Positions 42,918 through 51,084 of a stretch of DNA of 64,000 bases are shown piece after piece. The stretch is from Haloferax gibbonsii ATCC 33959. GTDB lineage: Archaea; Halobacteriota; Halobacteria; Halobacteriales; Haloferacaceae. Position numbers and translations under genes: made by a program. The first letter of the stretch is position 1, and the number at the start of each line of letters is the position of its first letter. Location of the stretch: contig NZ_AOLJ01000012.1 in NCBI RefSeq assembly GCF_000336775.1, positions 34,030 through 98,029 on the forward strand, given 5' to 3'. The notes below the pieces were generated by a model that saw nothing but the letters and a program-made list of their open reading frames with translations, did no database searches and had not been told where the DNA came from.

Positions 42918-43025
42918 ATGAACTGGAAACACCGCCGCAACATGACGAAGGCCGAATCGAAGAAGCACGAGGCCACCGCGGGGACGAACTGGTCGTTCAT
43001 CGCCGCGCTCGCCGGCGCCGCGTAA
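42918..43025 (+). CDS. 35-aa microprotein, unknown function
   Basis: ATG 42918 to TAA 43025. Basic N-terminal half (MNWKHRRNMTKAESKKHEAT) followed by a short hydrophobic tail (WSFIAALAGAA) at the C-terminus, like a tiny tail-anchored or membrane-contacting peptide. Strong promoter geometry argues it is a real gene. Its net positive charge is unusual in a haloarchaeal proteome. Function unknown; it precedes the helicase gene by about 170-230 bp on the same strand. Confidence 0.6.
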   Translation: MNWKHRRNMTKAESKKHEATAGTNWSFIAALAGAA

Positions 43026-43195
43026 GCGCTCGGCACTTCGGTCCTCGACTCCGCCCCCCACTCTACCACACCACACCGCGTTCCGCCGGAACGCGCCACC
43101 AACCTCAGCCCCTCCGTTTTCCGCCCGTTCGATACCCGCGAGCCACCGCGCCGGATGGAGAAACGCCTTTCCCCACGGACGACTCGGCTTCGTGT

Positions 43196-43255
43196 ATGAC
43201 GCTCGTCTTCGTCTCGTCCCCGACGCCAGCGCGCACCCGGAGGTGCGCCCAGTGA
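43196..43255 (+). other. Possible 19-codon upstream ORF overlapping the helicase start
   Basis: ATG 43196 to TGA 43253-43255, 19 residues beginning MTLVFVSSP. The TGA overlaps the GTG start of the helicase (GTGA), and a GGAGGTG ribosome-binding site lies inside this ORF just before that GTG. A promoter-like GAAACGCCTTTCC about 30 nt before the ATG would make it leaderless. It may couple translation to the helicase, or be fortuitous. Confidence 0.35.
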
Positions 43256-45591
43256 AAGTCGCCGAGGCGGTCCCCGAGTTCGCAGACGCCTTCGGGTTCG
43301 AGGAGTTCAACCGGATGCAGCGCGAGGCGCTGCCCGCCATCCTCGACACCGACCACAACGTCGTCGCCTCCGCGCCCACCGCCAGCGGGAAGACGGCGCT
43401 CGCCGAACTCGCCATCTGTCGGACCCTCCGCGACGAGGGGACGGCGCTTTTCATCGCGCCGCTCCGCGCGCTCACCACCGAGAAGGAGACCGAGTGGGAG
43501 CGCTTCGAGGACCTCGGCTACTCGGTGTACGTCGTCACCGGCGAGCGCGACCTGAACCCGCGGCGGGCCGCCCGCGCCGACATCCTCGTGATGACGCCCG
43601 AGAAGACCGACTCCGCGACCCGGAAACACGACTCGGCGCGCTACTCCTTCATCGAGGACGTGGACTGCGTCGTCATCGACGAGGTCCACCTGCTGGACTC
43701 CGAGACTCGCGGCGGCGTCCTCGAAGTCACCGTCTCGCGGATGCGACGCATCTGCGACCCCCGCATCGTCGCGCTGTCCGCGACCATGCCCAACATCGAC
43801 GACGTGGCGGCGTGGCTCGACGCGCCGGACGAGACGACCTTCGAGTTCGGCGACGACTACCGCCCCGTCGACCTCCACGCGGGCGTCAAAACCTACACCC
43901 ACGGCGAGAACTCCTTCGCCGACAAGTACCGCCGCCTGTACCGGGCGTTCGACCTCGCGGAGCCCCACATCCGCGACGGCGGCCAGTCGCTCGTCTTCGT
44001 CTCCTCGCGGCAGGACGCCGTCCGCGCGGCCGCCAAGGCCCGCGACGAACTCGCCAAGCGCGACGTGCCGATCGGCGCGCGCGGCGACTACGACTTCCAC
44101 AACGAGGCGAAGGAACTGAGCAACGACTCGCTCGCCAAGGGCGTCTTAGACGGCGTCGGCTTCCACCACGCCGGCCTCTCCCGCGACGACCGCGAGGCGG
44201 TCGAAGAATGGTTCAAGGAGGGGAAGATTCAGCTCCTGTTTTCGACCTCCACGCTCGCGTGGGGCGTGAACCTCCCCGCCCGCTGCGTCGTCATCCGCGA
44301 CACGAAACACCACGACCCACTCGAAGGCGAGGTGGACATCTCGCCGCTCGACATCCTCCAGATGCTCGGCCGCGCGGGCCGCCCCGGCTACGACGACGTG
44401 GGCTACGGGTGGGTCGTCTGCGACCGCTCGGACCAGAACAAGTACCGCCGCCTGCTCCGCGAGGGCAAGGAAATCGAGTCGCGCCTCGCCGAGGACCTCG
44501 ACTCGCACCTCAACGCCGAAATCGCCATGGGCACCATCCGCGACCTCGACGACGTGCTGTCGTGGCTGGAGACGACGTTCTACTACCGCCGGGCGCAGTC
44601 GAACCCGGCGGCCTACGACTTCGAGGACCTCCGCGAGCGCGTCCGCGACGTGCTCGACCGCCTCGTCTCCCGCGGCTTCGTCGAGATGGACGACGACCTC
44701 TCTATCGACGCGACACCGCTCGGGCGACTCACCTCGAAGTACTACCTCCGCCTCGGGACCGCCTCCCGTTTCGCCGACCTCGCCGAGCGCGACCGCATCA
44801 CCGCCGACGACATCCTCGAAACCGTCGCGGGCGCGGCCGACTTCCGGCAGGTGTCGGCGCGTCAGTCCGAGGTCGACGCCGTCGACTCGGTGTTGACAGG
44901 CGTCTCGACCACGCTCGAAGACGGCCCGAAGAAGGTGCTCGCCATCCTCCACGCCAGCATGGCGAACTCGACGCCGAGCGAGCTCCGGAGCGACGCGTGG
45001 GTCATCAAGCAGAACGCGCTCCGACTCCTCTCCGCGCTCCGCGAGTTCCTCGACACCTTCGCGGACGCCCGCGCCGCCAACCTCGCAAAGCGCGTCGAGG
45101 CCCGCGTCGACAACGGCGTCAGCAGCGACGCCGCGGCGCTCACGGCCGTCGACGGCATCGGTCCCGGTCGCGCGCGAAAGCTCGCCACCGGCGGGCTCTC
45201 CACCCCGGCCGACGTGGTCGACGCCGGCGTGAAGGAACTCACCCGCGCGGGCCTCTCGCAGGGCGTCGCCGAGCGCGTCATCAAGAGCGCGAGAGACCTC
45301 CCCGCGCCCGACATCGACTGGGGTGATTTCCCCGAGTCGGTCGCTCGCGGCGAGAGCGACATGCACGACATCCGCGTGCGGAACGACGGCGGCGGCGGCT
45401 CGGTCGGCATCCGCGTCACCGTCAACGACGTGGAGATGTCGGCGAAGACGTGCTACCTCTCGGACGAGGTGACGGTCCCCGTCGGCGTCTTCGGCGCGAC
45501 GGACGACGAACTGGAGTTCGTCGTGGAGGTCACGTTCCCCGACCTGCCGCTGCTCCCGATTCGGGAGTCGCGGACGGTCCGAGTCGAATAG
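43252..45591 (+). CDS. Hel308/Ski2-like superfamily 2 helicase
   Basis: 779-aa ATP-dependent helicase. Walker A is APTASGKTAL (41-50), motif II is VIDEVHLLD, motif III SATMPN, motif VI QMLGRAGRPGYD. A winged-helix/ratchet region follows, then helix-hairpin-helix (DGIGPGRARKLATGG) and a C-terminal beta-rich domain. The order resembles Hel308 (repair of stalled forks) but the extra C-terminal beta domain also recalls Brr2/ASCC3-type proteins. The GTG at 43252 is preferred because GGAGGTG lies six bases before it; an in-frame GTG at 43192 would add 20 residues of no recognisable similarity. Confidence 0.88.
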   Translation: MKVAEAVPEFADAFGFEEFNRMQREALPAILDTDHNVVASAPTASGKTALAELAICRTLRDEGTALFIAPLRALTTEKETEWERFEDLGYSVYVVTGERDLNPRRAARADILVMTPEKTDSATRKHDSARYSFIEDVDCVVIDEVHLLDSETRGGVLEVTVSRMRRICDPRIVALSATMPNIDDVAAWLDAPDETTFEFGDDYRPVDLHAGVKTYTHGENSFADKYRRLYRAFDLAEPHIRDGGQSLVFVSSRQDAVRAAAKARDELAKRDVPIGARGDYDFHNEAKELSNDSLAKGVLDGVGFHHAGLSRDDREAVEEWFKEGKIQLLFSTSTLAWGVNLPARCVVIRDTKHHDPLEGEVDISPLDILQMLGRAGRPGYDDVGYGWVVCDRSDQNKYRRLLREGKEIESRLAEDLDSHLNAEIAMGTIRDLDDVLSWLETTFYYRRAQSNPAAYDFEDLRERVRDVLDRLVSRGFVEMDDDLSIDATPLGRLTSKYYLRLGTASRFADLAERDRITADDILETVAGAADFRQVSARQSEVDAVDSVLTGVSTTLEDGPKKVLAILHASMANSTPSELRSDAWVIKQNALRLLSALREFLDTFADARAANLAKRVEARVDNGVSSDAAALTAVDGIGPGRARKLATGGLSTPADVVDAGVKELTRAGLSQGVAERVIKSARDLPAPDIDWGDFPESVARGESDMHDIRVRNDGGGGSVGIRVTVNDVEMSAKTCYLSDEVTVPVGVFGATDDELEFVVEVTFPDLPLLPIRESRTVRVE

Positions 45592-45618
45592 AAGAAAACG
45601 CGGGGTCAGCCGCCCTTC

Positions 45619-45639
45619 GGTCGGTTTTGGTCGATTTTG
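45619..45639 (+). terminator. Terminator after the helicase gene
   Basis: Two TTTT tracts in the repeated context GGTCGGTTTTGGTCGATTTTG follow the helicase stop by about 30 nt and immediately precede the convergent HAD gene's stop. Archaeal terminators are often just such T-runs. Confidence 0.45.
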
Positions 45640-45640
45640 C

Positions 45641-46291
45641 CTACTCCTCGCCGAGCAACGCCGCCCGCAACTCCGCCGGTCCGTTCACGATTTCGTCCGC
45701 CCGCGAGAGGTCGAGGTCGGCGTTCTGTTCGCCGCGGTAGGCGATGGTGTACGCGCCGGACCGCACGGCGGCCTCGATGCCGTTTATCGAGTCCTCGATG
45801 ACGACGCACTCCTCGGGGGCGACGCCGAACTCGGCGGCGGCGTGCTCGTAGATGTGCGGTTCGGGCTTCCCCGGTCTGTCGATGTCGTCGGCCGAGAGCA
45901 CGAGGTCGAGCGGGTCGAGGTCGAACCGCTCGCGGACGGTCGAAATCCAGGCCTGCGGGGCCGACGAGACGATGGCGACCTTCTTGCCCGCCGCGCGGAG
46001 GTCCGAAAACAGTTCCTCCGCGCCGTCCATCAGGACGACGTGCTCGCCGTAGACGCCCTCTGAGTTCTCGTGGTACGCCGCGACGAACTCGTCTTTCGTG
46101 ACGGTCGTCCCGTACTCCGCGTCGAGGTAGTCGTATATCTCGCGGAAGTTCATCCCCGTTATCTCCTCGTGGTCGGGGTCGCCGGACTCGATGGCGTCGG
46201 CGAACACCCACTCGTCCTCGAAGGCGTGCCAGTACTGTTCGGAATCGACCAACACTCCGTCCATGTCGAACAGCACGACGTTCGCGTCCAT
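45641..46291 (-). CDS. HAD-superfamily phosphatase (beta-phosphoglucomutase/phosphatase-like)
   Basis: 216-aa HAD hydrolase with an alpha-helical cap (subfamily IA). Motif I is LFDMDGVLVDSE (nucleophile and acid/base Asp near residues 8 and 10), motif II is VSSAPQAW, motif III K in GKPEPHIYEHAA, and motif IV is VIEDSINGIEAA. Sugar-phosphate phosphatases and beta-phosphoglucomutases share this pattern. MDANVVLFDMDG is chosen over an ATG nine codons upstream. Substrate unknown. Convergent with the helicase. Confidence 0.88.
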   Translation of the reverse strand: MDANVVLFDMDGVLVDSEQYWHAFEDEWVFADAIESGDPDHEEITGMNFREIYDYLDAEYGTTVTKDEFVAAYHENSEGVYGEHVVLMDGAEELFSDLRAAGKKVAIVSSAPQAWISTVRERFDLDPLDLVLSADDIDRPGKPEPHIYEHAAAEFGVAPEECVVIEDSINGIEAAVRSGAYTIAYRGEQNADLDLSRADEIVNGPAELRAALLGEE

Positions 46292-46393
46292 GGTTCGCCC
46301 TCGGCCGCGACCGACCAAAGAGCTTCGTGCCGCGGCATGGCTGATGAACCCCCGTACGAAGGTTCAAATCGCAATTGGCGGCCATTCCGCCGC

Positions 46394-47125
46394 ATGGATT
46401 CGATACGCGTCTTCGCCGGCGACTGCACCGTCAGCTTCGAGGGCTCCCGCGACCGCACCCAGCGCGGCCGGGTCGTCGTCGTGGCCAAACCCGACCGCAC
46501 CGTCCTCGTCCACGACGCCGGGGGCTACCAACCCGTCGCGTGGCTGACCCGCGCCGACTCGCTGACCGTCGAGTCGGGGCCGGGGTCGTTCGGCCTCGTG
46601 GCCCGCGCCGGCGACCAGACCCTCACGGTCGAGTCGAACGACGTGACCGGCCGCGCCGAGTACCCCGCGAGCGACGCGGGCGTCCCGGTCGGTTCACACC
46701 CCGACACCGGCGACCCGCTCGTCAGGACTAACGGGTCCGTCGTCGCCCTCGACTCGGGGACCGAGTATCGCCTGCCGGCGGGCGCGACCGTCCTCGACGA
46801 GACCTGCGACGACTGCGGCCTGCCGCTGATGCGCGTCGAGCGCGGCGCGCCGTTCGAAGTGTGCATCGACCGCCGGTGCGACCCGCTTGACGACCATGTG
46901 AGAGACCGCTTCGACGGCGAGTGGTCCTGTCCGGACTGCGGGTCGCCGCTCCGCATCATCCGACGGGGCGGCCGGCTGCTCGCCGGCTGTGGCGCCTACC
47001 CCGAGTGCGAAACGGCGTTTTCCCTCCCCGCGGGCGTCGTCGGCGACGACTGCGAGTGCGGCCTCCCGATATTCGAGACGAGTCGCGGCCGGCGGTGTCT
47101 CGACTCCACCTGCGAGGTCGCATGA
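46394..47125 (+). CDS. NucS-type N-domain (DUF91) protein with topoisomerase-like zinc ribbons
   Basis: 243 aa. Residues 1-~85 resemble the N-terminal domain of NucS endonucleases (RGRVVVVAKPDRTVLVHDAG then PVAWLTRADSL). There is no recognisable NucS nuclease domain after it. Instead the C-terminal ~110 residues carry three zinc-ribbon units: CDDCGLPLMRVERG, CPDCGSPLRIIRRGGRLLAGC and CECGLPIFETSRGRRC, the middle one like topoisomerase I C4 zinc fingers. It probably binds DNA without cutting. Precedes endA by 194 bp. Confidence 0.78.
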   Translation: MDSIRVFAGDCTVSFEGSRDRTQRGRVVVVAKPDRTVLVHDAGGYQPVAWLTRADSLTVESGPGSFGLVARAGDQTLTVESNDVTGRAEYPASDAGVPVGSHPDTGDPLVRTNGSVVALDSGTEYRLPAGATVLDETCDDCGLPLMRVERGAPFEVCIDRRCDPLDDHVRDRFDGEWSCPDCGSPLRIIRRGGRLLAGCGAYPECETAFSLPAGVVGDDCECGLPIFETSRGRRCLDSTCEVA

Positions 47126-47319
47126 GCCGACGCCCACGCGCAGGGCAGCAAGACGGGGGGCGACGACCGTGGCCCCGCCGCTGGCGACACGGCCGGCCGA
47201 GCGGTGCGCGTCCGGAACCGCGGCCGCGACGAGTCGACGCTGGCGGTCACCCCGACGCTCCCGCGGGCCGCGCCGCCGGCATCGCAGGCCCTTTGTCGTC
47301 GCCGCGCCCCGATTCGGGT

Positions 47320-48339
47320 ATGCAAGGACGCCTCGAAGACGGCGTCGTCCACCTCCCGGGCGACGCTCGACAGCGGTTCCACGACTCGCGCGGCTACGGG
47401 AGACCCACCGGCGGCGACGACCTCGAGGTCGCGCCCGTCGAGGCCGCCCACCTGCTCTCGCGGGACGACATCGACGGCGTGGACGGGATGGGCCTGCGCG
47501 AACTCCTCGCGCGAACGGGGACCACCCTCGACTTCGTCGTCTACAAGGACCTCCGCGACCGCGGGTTCTACCTCTCGCCCGCCCGGGAGGGCTGGCCCGG
47601 CGTCGGCGACGCCGCGGGCGCGGACTTCCTCGTCTACCCCCGCGGGAAAGGTCCGTGGGACGGCGAGGTCGAACACCGGGTCCGCGTCGTCGGCGAGCGC
47701 GAGAGTATCCCCGTCTCGTCGCTCGGGGACGTGGTGCTCGCCATCGTCGACGAGGACGGCGACCTGACCTACTTCGACACCGAGGGCTACTCCCCCGAGG
47801 GCACGGCCGCGGAGGACCTCCCGGCCGACCTCGACGCGGAGCTCCTCTCGGACCGCGCGCTCGTCTGGGACGGCGTCGACCGCCTCTACCAGCGCGGCTT
47901 CTTCGGTCAGCGACTCTACGGGAGAAACGCCGACAGCGGCCCGCTCCAACTGTCGCTCCTCGAAGCCGCCTACCTCGCCCGCGCCGACGCGCTCGCCACC
48001 GACGAGGCCGACGTGGTCTCCCGCGGCCGCGACGTCGAGGGCGACCGATTCGACCGCCGGCTCGCGGTCTACGCCGCGCTCCGGGGGGCCAAGACGGTCC
48101 CCAAGAGCGGCTTCAAGTTCGGCTCGGACTTCCGCGTCTACACGGAGTTCGAGTCGGTGTCTGACCTCTCGCACTCCGAGTTCCTCGTGCGCGTGGTCGC
48201 GCCCGACCACACGTTCGTCCCGCGGGACCTCTCGCTCGACGTTCGCCTCGCCGGCGGTGTCCGCAAGCGAATGGTTTTTGCGCTGACCGACGACAACGGA
48301 GAGATAGACTGGCTTTCGGTCAGTCGGCTCACGCCATGA
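47320..48339 (+). CDS. endA: tRNA-splicing endonuclease EndA
   Basis: 339-aa, double-length alpha2-type archaeal EndA, which excises introns at bulge-helix-bulge sites in pre-tRNA and pre-rRNA. The C-terminal catalytic repeat has GFKFGSDFRVY (catalytic Tyr), SHSEFLVRVV (His 11 residues later) and VRKRMVF (Lys 31 residues after the His), matching the spacing known from M. jannaschii. The N-terminal repeat is a degenerate structural copy. The ATG at 47320 is chosen at the family N-terminus. The stop overlaps the trpS ATG by 4 nt. Confidence 0.95.
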   Translation: MQGRLEDGVVHLPGDARQRFHDSRGYGRPTGGDDLEVAPVEAAHLLSRDDIDGVDGMGLRELLARTGTTLDFVVYKDLRDRGFYLSPAREGWPGVGDAAGADFLVYPRGKGPWDGEVEHRVRVVGERESIPVSSLGDVVLAIVDEDGDLTYFDTEGYSPEGTAAEDLPADLDAELLSDRALVWDGVDRLYQRGFFGQRLYGRNADSGPLQLSLLEAAYLARADALATDEADVVSRGRDVEGDRFDRRLAVYAALRGAKTVPKSGFKFGSDFRVYTEFESVSDLSHSEFLVRVVAPDHTFVPRDLSLDVRLAGGVRKRMVFALTDDNGEIDWLSVSRLTP

Positions 48340-49925
48340 CAGACGACGAACCCGCGGAGCGCATCCGCACCGATGGAGGCACAGCAGAGGGAGCAGATGA
48401 CGTCGCCCTCGACCCGTGGGGCTCGTCGACCGTCTCCGACTACCGGAAGCTGTTCGAGGAGTTCGGCATCGAGGAGTTCGACGAGGTGCTCGACGAGGTT
48501 CCGAACCCGCACTACCTGATGCGCCGCGGGGTCATCTTCGGCCACCGCGACTACCGGCCGGTCCTCGACGCCATGCGCGACGGCGACGACTTCGCCGTCC
48601 TCTCGGGCTTCATGCCGACGGGCGACCCCCACATCGGCCACAAGCTCGTCTTCGACGAGATAATCTGGCATCAAGAGCAGGGCGGCGACGCCTACGGCCT
48701 CATCGCCGACATGGAGGCGCACTCCGCCCGCGGCATCCCGTGGGACGAAATCAACGAGCACAGCCGCGACTACCTGCTGTCGCTCATCGCGCTCGGGTTC
48801 GACCCCGAGGCGGGCGAACTCTACCGACAGTCGGACAACGACCGCCTCCAGCGGCTCGCGTTCGAACTCGGCGGGAAGGCCAACTTCTCGGAGTTCCAGT
48901 CCATCTACGGCTTCGACGGCGAGACCAACGTCTCGCACATGCAGTCGGTCGTCACGCAGATGGCCGACATCCTCTACCCGCAGTTGGACGACCCCAAGCC
49001 GACGGTCATCCCGGTCGGCCCCGACCAGGACCCCCACGTCCGGTTCGCCCGCGACCTCGCCACCCGGATGCGATTCTTCAAGGTGACCGAGGCGTTCGCG
49101 AGCTTCGAACTCGACGACGCCGAGCGCCCGCTCGTCGCGGCCGCCCACGACGCCCGCGAGGCGTACGCCGAGGACGCCGACATGCCGCGGTGCGGCGAGG
49201 CGGCCGAGTGGCTCGCCGACGCCGACCTCGACGCGGCCGGCGTGCTCGTTTCCGAGTCGGTCCGCGAATCGGCGGTCGAGAAGCTCGAAAACGCCGGGAT
49301 GGAACCGCTCCGCCCGCGGATTCGCTTCTTCGCCCGACAGGCGACCGACGAGGCGTTCGAGGCGCTCATCGAGGACATCGAGGGCGAAAAGCGCCGGTAC
49401 GACCAGCACATCGACGCGTTCGACATGGGCGTCGACGAGGCCGAAGACCTCGCCCGCGAGGTCGAGGCCCACCACGGCGGCTACGGATTCATCCCGCCGT
49501 CCTCTATCTACCACCGTTTCATGACCGGTCTCACCGGCGGCAAGATGTCGTCGTCGATTCCGGCGAGCCACATCTCGCTTCTCGACGCGCCCGAGGAGGG
49601 CTACGACAAGGTAAAATCGGCGACGACTGGCGGCCGCGACACCGCCGACGAACAGCGCGAACTCGGCGGCGAGGCCGACAAGTGTCCGGTGTACGAGCTG
49701 TACGCCTACCTGCTGACGGGCGACGACGACGACCTCGCCAAGGAGGTCTACGACGAGTGCGTCGGCGGCGAGCGCCTCTGCGGCGGCTGCAAGGAGCAGG
49801 CGGCGACGATGATGCGGGAGTTCCTCGAAGACCACCACGAAAAGCGCGAGGAGGCCGAGGAGGTCCTCGACTCGCTGGACATCGACTTAGAGACGGAGCG
49901 GCGAGGGGTTGCCGCCGAGCACTAG
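48336..49925 (+). CDS. trpS: Tryptophan--tRNA ligase
   Basis: 529-aa class I aminoacyl-tRNA synthetase. The HIGH motif is GDPHIGHKL and the KMSKS motif is GGKMSSSIPASH; the archaeal/eukaryal-type catalytic core is followed by a C-terminal acidic helix. The first ~60 residues are an acidic extension. The 4-nt overlap with endA makes a two-gene operon. In Haloferax, the tRNA-Trp gene has an intron cut by EndA, so the pair links maturation and charging of one tRNA. Confidence 0.97.
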   Translation: MTDDEPAERIRTDGGTAEGADDVALDPWGSSTVSDYRKLFEEFGIEEFDEVLDEVPNPHYLMRRGVIFGHRDYRPVLDAMRDGDDFAVLSGFMPTGDPHIGHKLVFDEIIWHQEQGGDAYGLIADMEAHSARGIPWDEINEHSRDYLLSLIALGFDPEAGELYRQSDNDRLQRLAFELGGKANFSEFQSIYGFDGETNVSHMQSVVTQMADILYPQLDDPKPTVIPVGPDQDPHVRFARDLATRMRFFKVTEAFASFELDDAERPLVAAAHDAREAYAEDADMPRCGEAAEWLADADLDAAGVLVSESVRESAVEKLENAGMEPLRPRIRFFARQATDEAFEALIEDIEGEKRRYDQHIDAFDMGVDEAEDLAREVEAHHGGYGFIPPSSIYHRFMTGLTGGKMSSSIPASHISLLDAPEEGYDKVKSATTGGRDTADEQRELGGEADKCPVYELYAYLLTGDDDDLAKEVYDECVGGERLCGGCKEQAATMMREFLEDHHEKREEAEEVLDSLDIDLETERRGVAAEH

Positions 49926-49961
49926 TGAGCCGGTAACGCCACCCATCGCCCACACGACCGC

Positions 49962-50993
49962 TCACAACCCCACTTCTTCTCCCACGCCGCGCGCGTTCGA
50001 CTTCTCGTAGAGGTACTCGGCGGTCGCGGCGTCGAGCACCGCCGACCCGACGCTCTCGACCACCAGAATCTCGTCGTCGTCGTCGCGACCGGCGTCGCCC
50101 TCGAACACCGCCGAGAGCGGAATCAGGTCGGACTCGTCGATGTCGGCCCCGCGCACGTCGCCGATGTCGGCGACTTCCTCGGGCACGTCGGCGAACACCC
50201 GCGCGGCCCGCTCGAACGTCTCGGCGTCGAGTTCCCGCATCTCGGGCGTGTAGGCCCCGACGGCGACGACGAGGGTTCCGGGTTCGAGCCGCGAGCCGTC
50301 GAAGACGGGCGCCTCGCTCGTCGTCGCGGTGACGACGACGTTCGCCTCGGAGACGGCCGCCTCGGGGGAGTCGACCGCTTCGGCGGGGAGGCCGTCCTCG
50401 CGGAGGTCGGCGGCGCACGCCTCGCGGGAGTCGCTCGGGGAGTAGACCCGGACTGACTCGACCGCGGAGCCGACGGCGACGGCGCGGCTCTGCCAGCGGG
50501 CCTGCGTGCCCGCGCCGAGGACGCCGAGTCGGACCGGGTCGGCGGCGAGGTACTCCGCGGCGAGCCCGCCGATACAGCCCGTGCGGGCGCTGGTAATCGT
50601 CGTCCCGTCGAGGAGCGCGAGCGGGAGGCCGGTCGTCGCGTCGGTGAGGACGACCTGCGCGTTCACCGTCGAAAGGCCGTGCGAGACGTTCTCGGGATGG
50701 ACCGACGCGAGCTTCGTCGCGTACACCTCGCGGCCGTGGATGTACGCCGGCATGGTGAGGGCGGTGCCGAGCGGGCCGTCCCGCCCTGCCGGTTCCACAC
50801 CCGCGCCCGCGACACCCTCGCCGCCGGTCCCGTCCCGAACCCTGTCGATGTCGATGCCGACCGGGAAGTGCGGTCTCGGGGGCCGTTCGACCTCGCCGCG
50901 ACCCTGCTTGACGAACGCCTCCTCGACGACGGGAAACAGCTCCGCGAGCGACAGTAACTCGCCGACGGCGTCGGCGGAGAGTATACGGACCAT
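49962..50993 (-). CDS. Ornithine cyclodeaminase / mu-crystallin family enzyme
   Basis: 343-aa NAD(P)-dependent protein. The Rossmann segment is LGVLGAGTQARWQSRAV, preceded by the conserved TSARTGCIGGLAAEYLA block, and the C-terminus has EVADIGDVRGADIDESDLIPL. Activities in the family include ornithine cyclodeaminase, alanine dehydrogenase, and ketimine reductase; I cannot choose. An Ala/Gly-rich insertion lies near residue 75. Divergent from an FAD amino-acid oxidase-like gene, which suggests linked amino or imino acid metabolism. Confidence 0.88.
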   Translation of the reverse strand: MVRILSADAVGELLSLAELFPVVEEAFVKQGRGEVERPPRPHFPVGIDIDRVRDGTGGEGVAGAGVEPAGRDGPLGTALTMPAYIHGREVYATKLASVHPENVSHGLSTVNAQVVLTDATTGLPLALLDGTTITSARTGCIGGLAAEYLAADPVRLGVLGAGTQARWQSRAVAVGSAVESVRVYSPSDSREACAADLREDGLPAEAVDSPEAAVSEANVVVTATTSEAPVFDGSRLEPGTLVVAVGAYTPEMRELDAETFERAARVFADVPEEVADIGDVRGADIDESDLIPLSAVFEGDAGRDDDDEILVVESVGSAVLDAATAEYLYEKSNARGVGEEVGL

Positions 50994-51084
50994 ACCCGGA
51001 CGACTCGTCGCGGTCGGGTGAAAACATTGCGCCTCGCTAGTGTGTGACAGACAAACTCATGTCGGTGGCGAATCAGACAGGACC

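Noticed and set aside
46345..46380. tRNA T-loop-like GGTTCAAATC
   Set aside because: No acceptor, D or anticodon stems can be built around it, and T-stem pairing fails.
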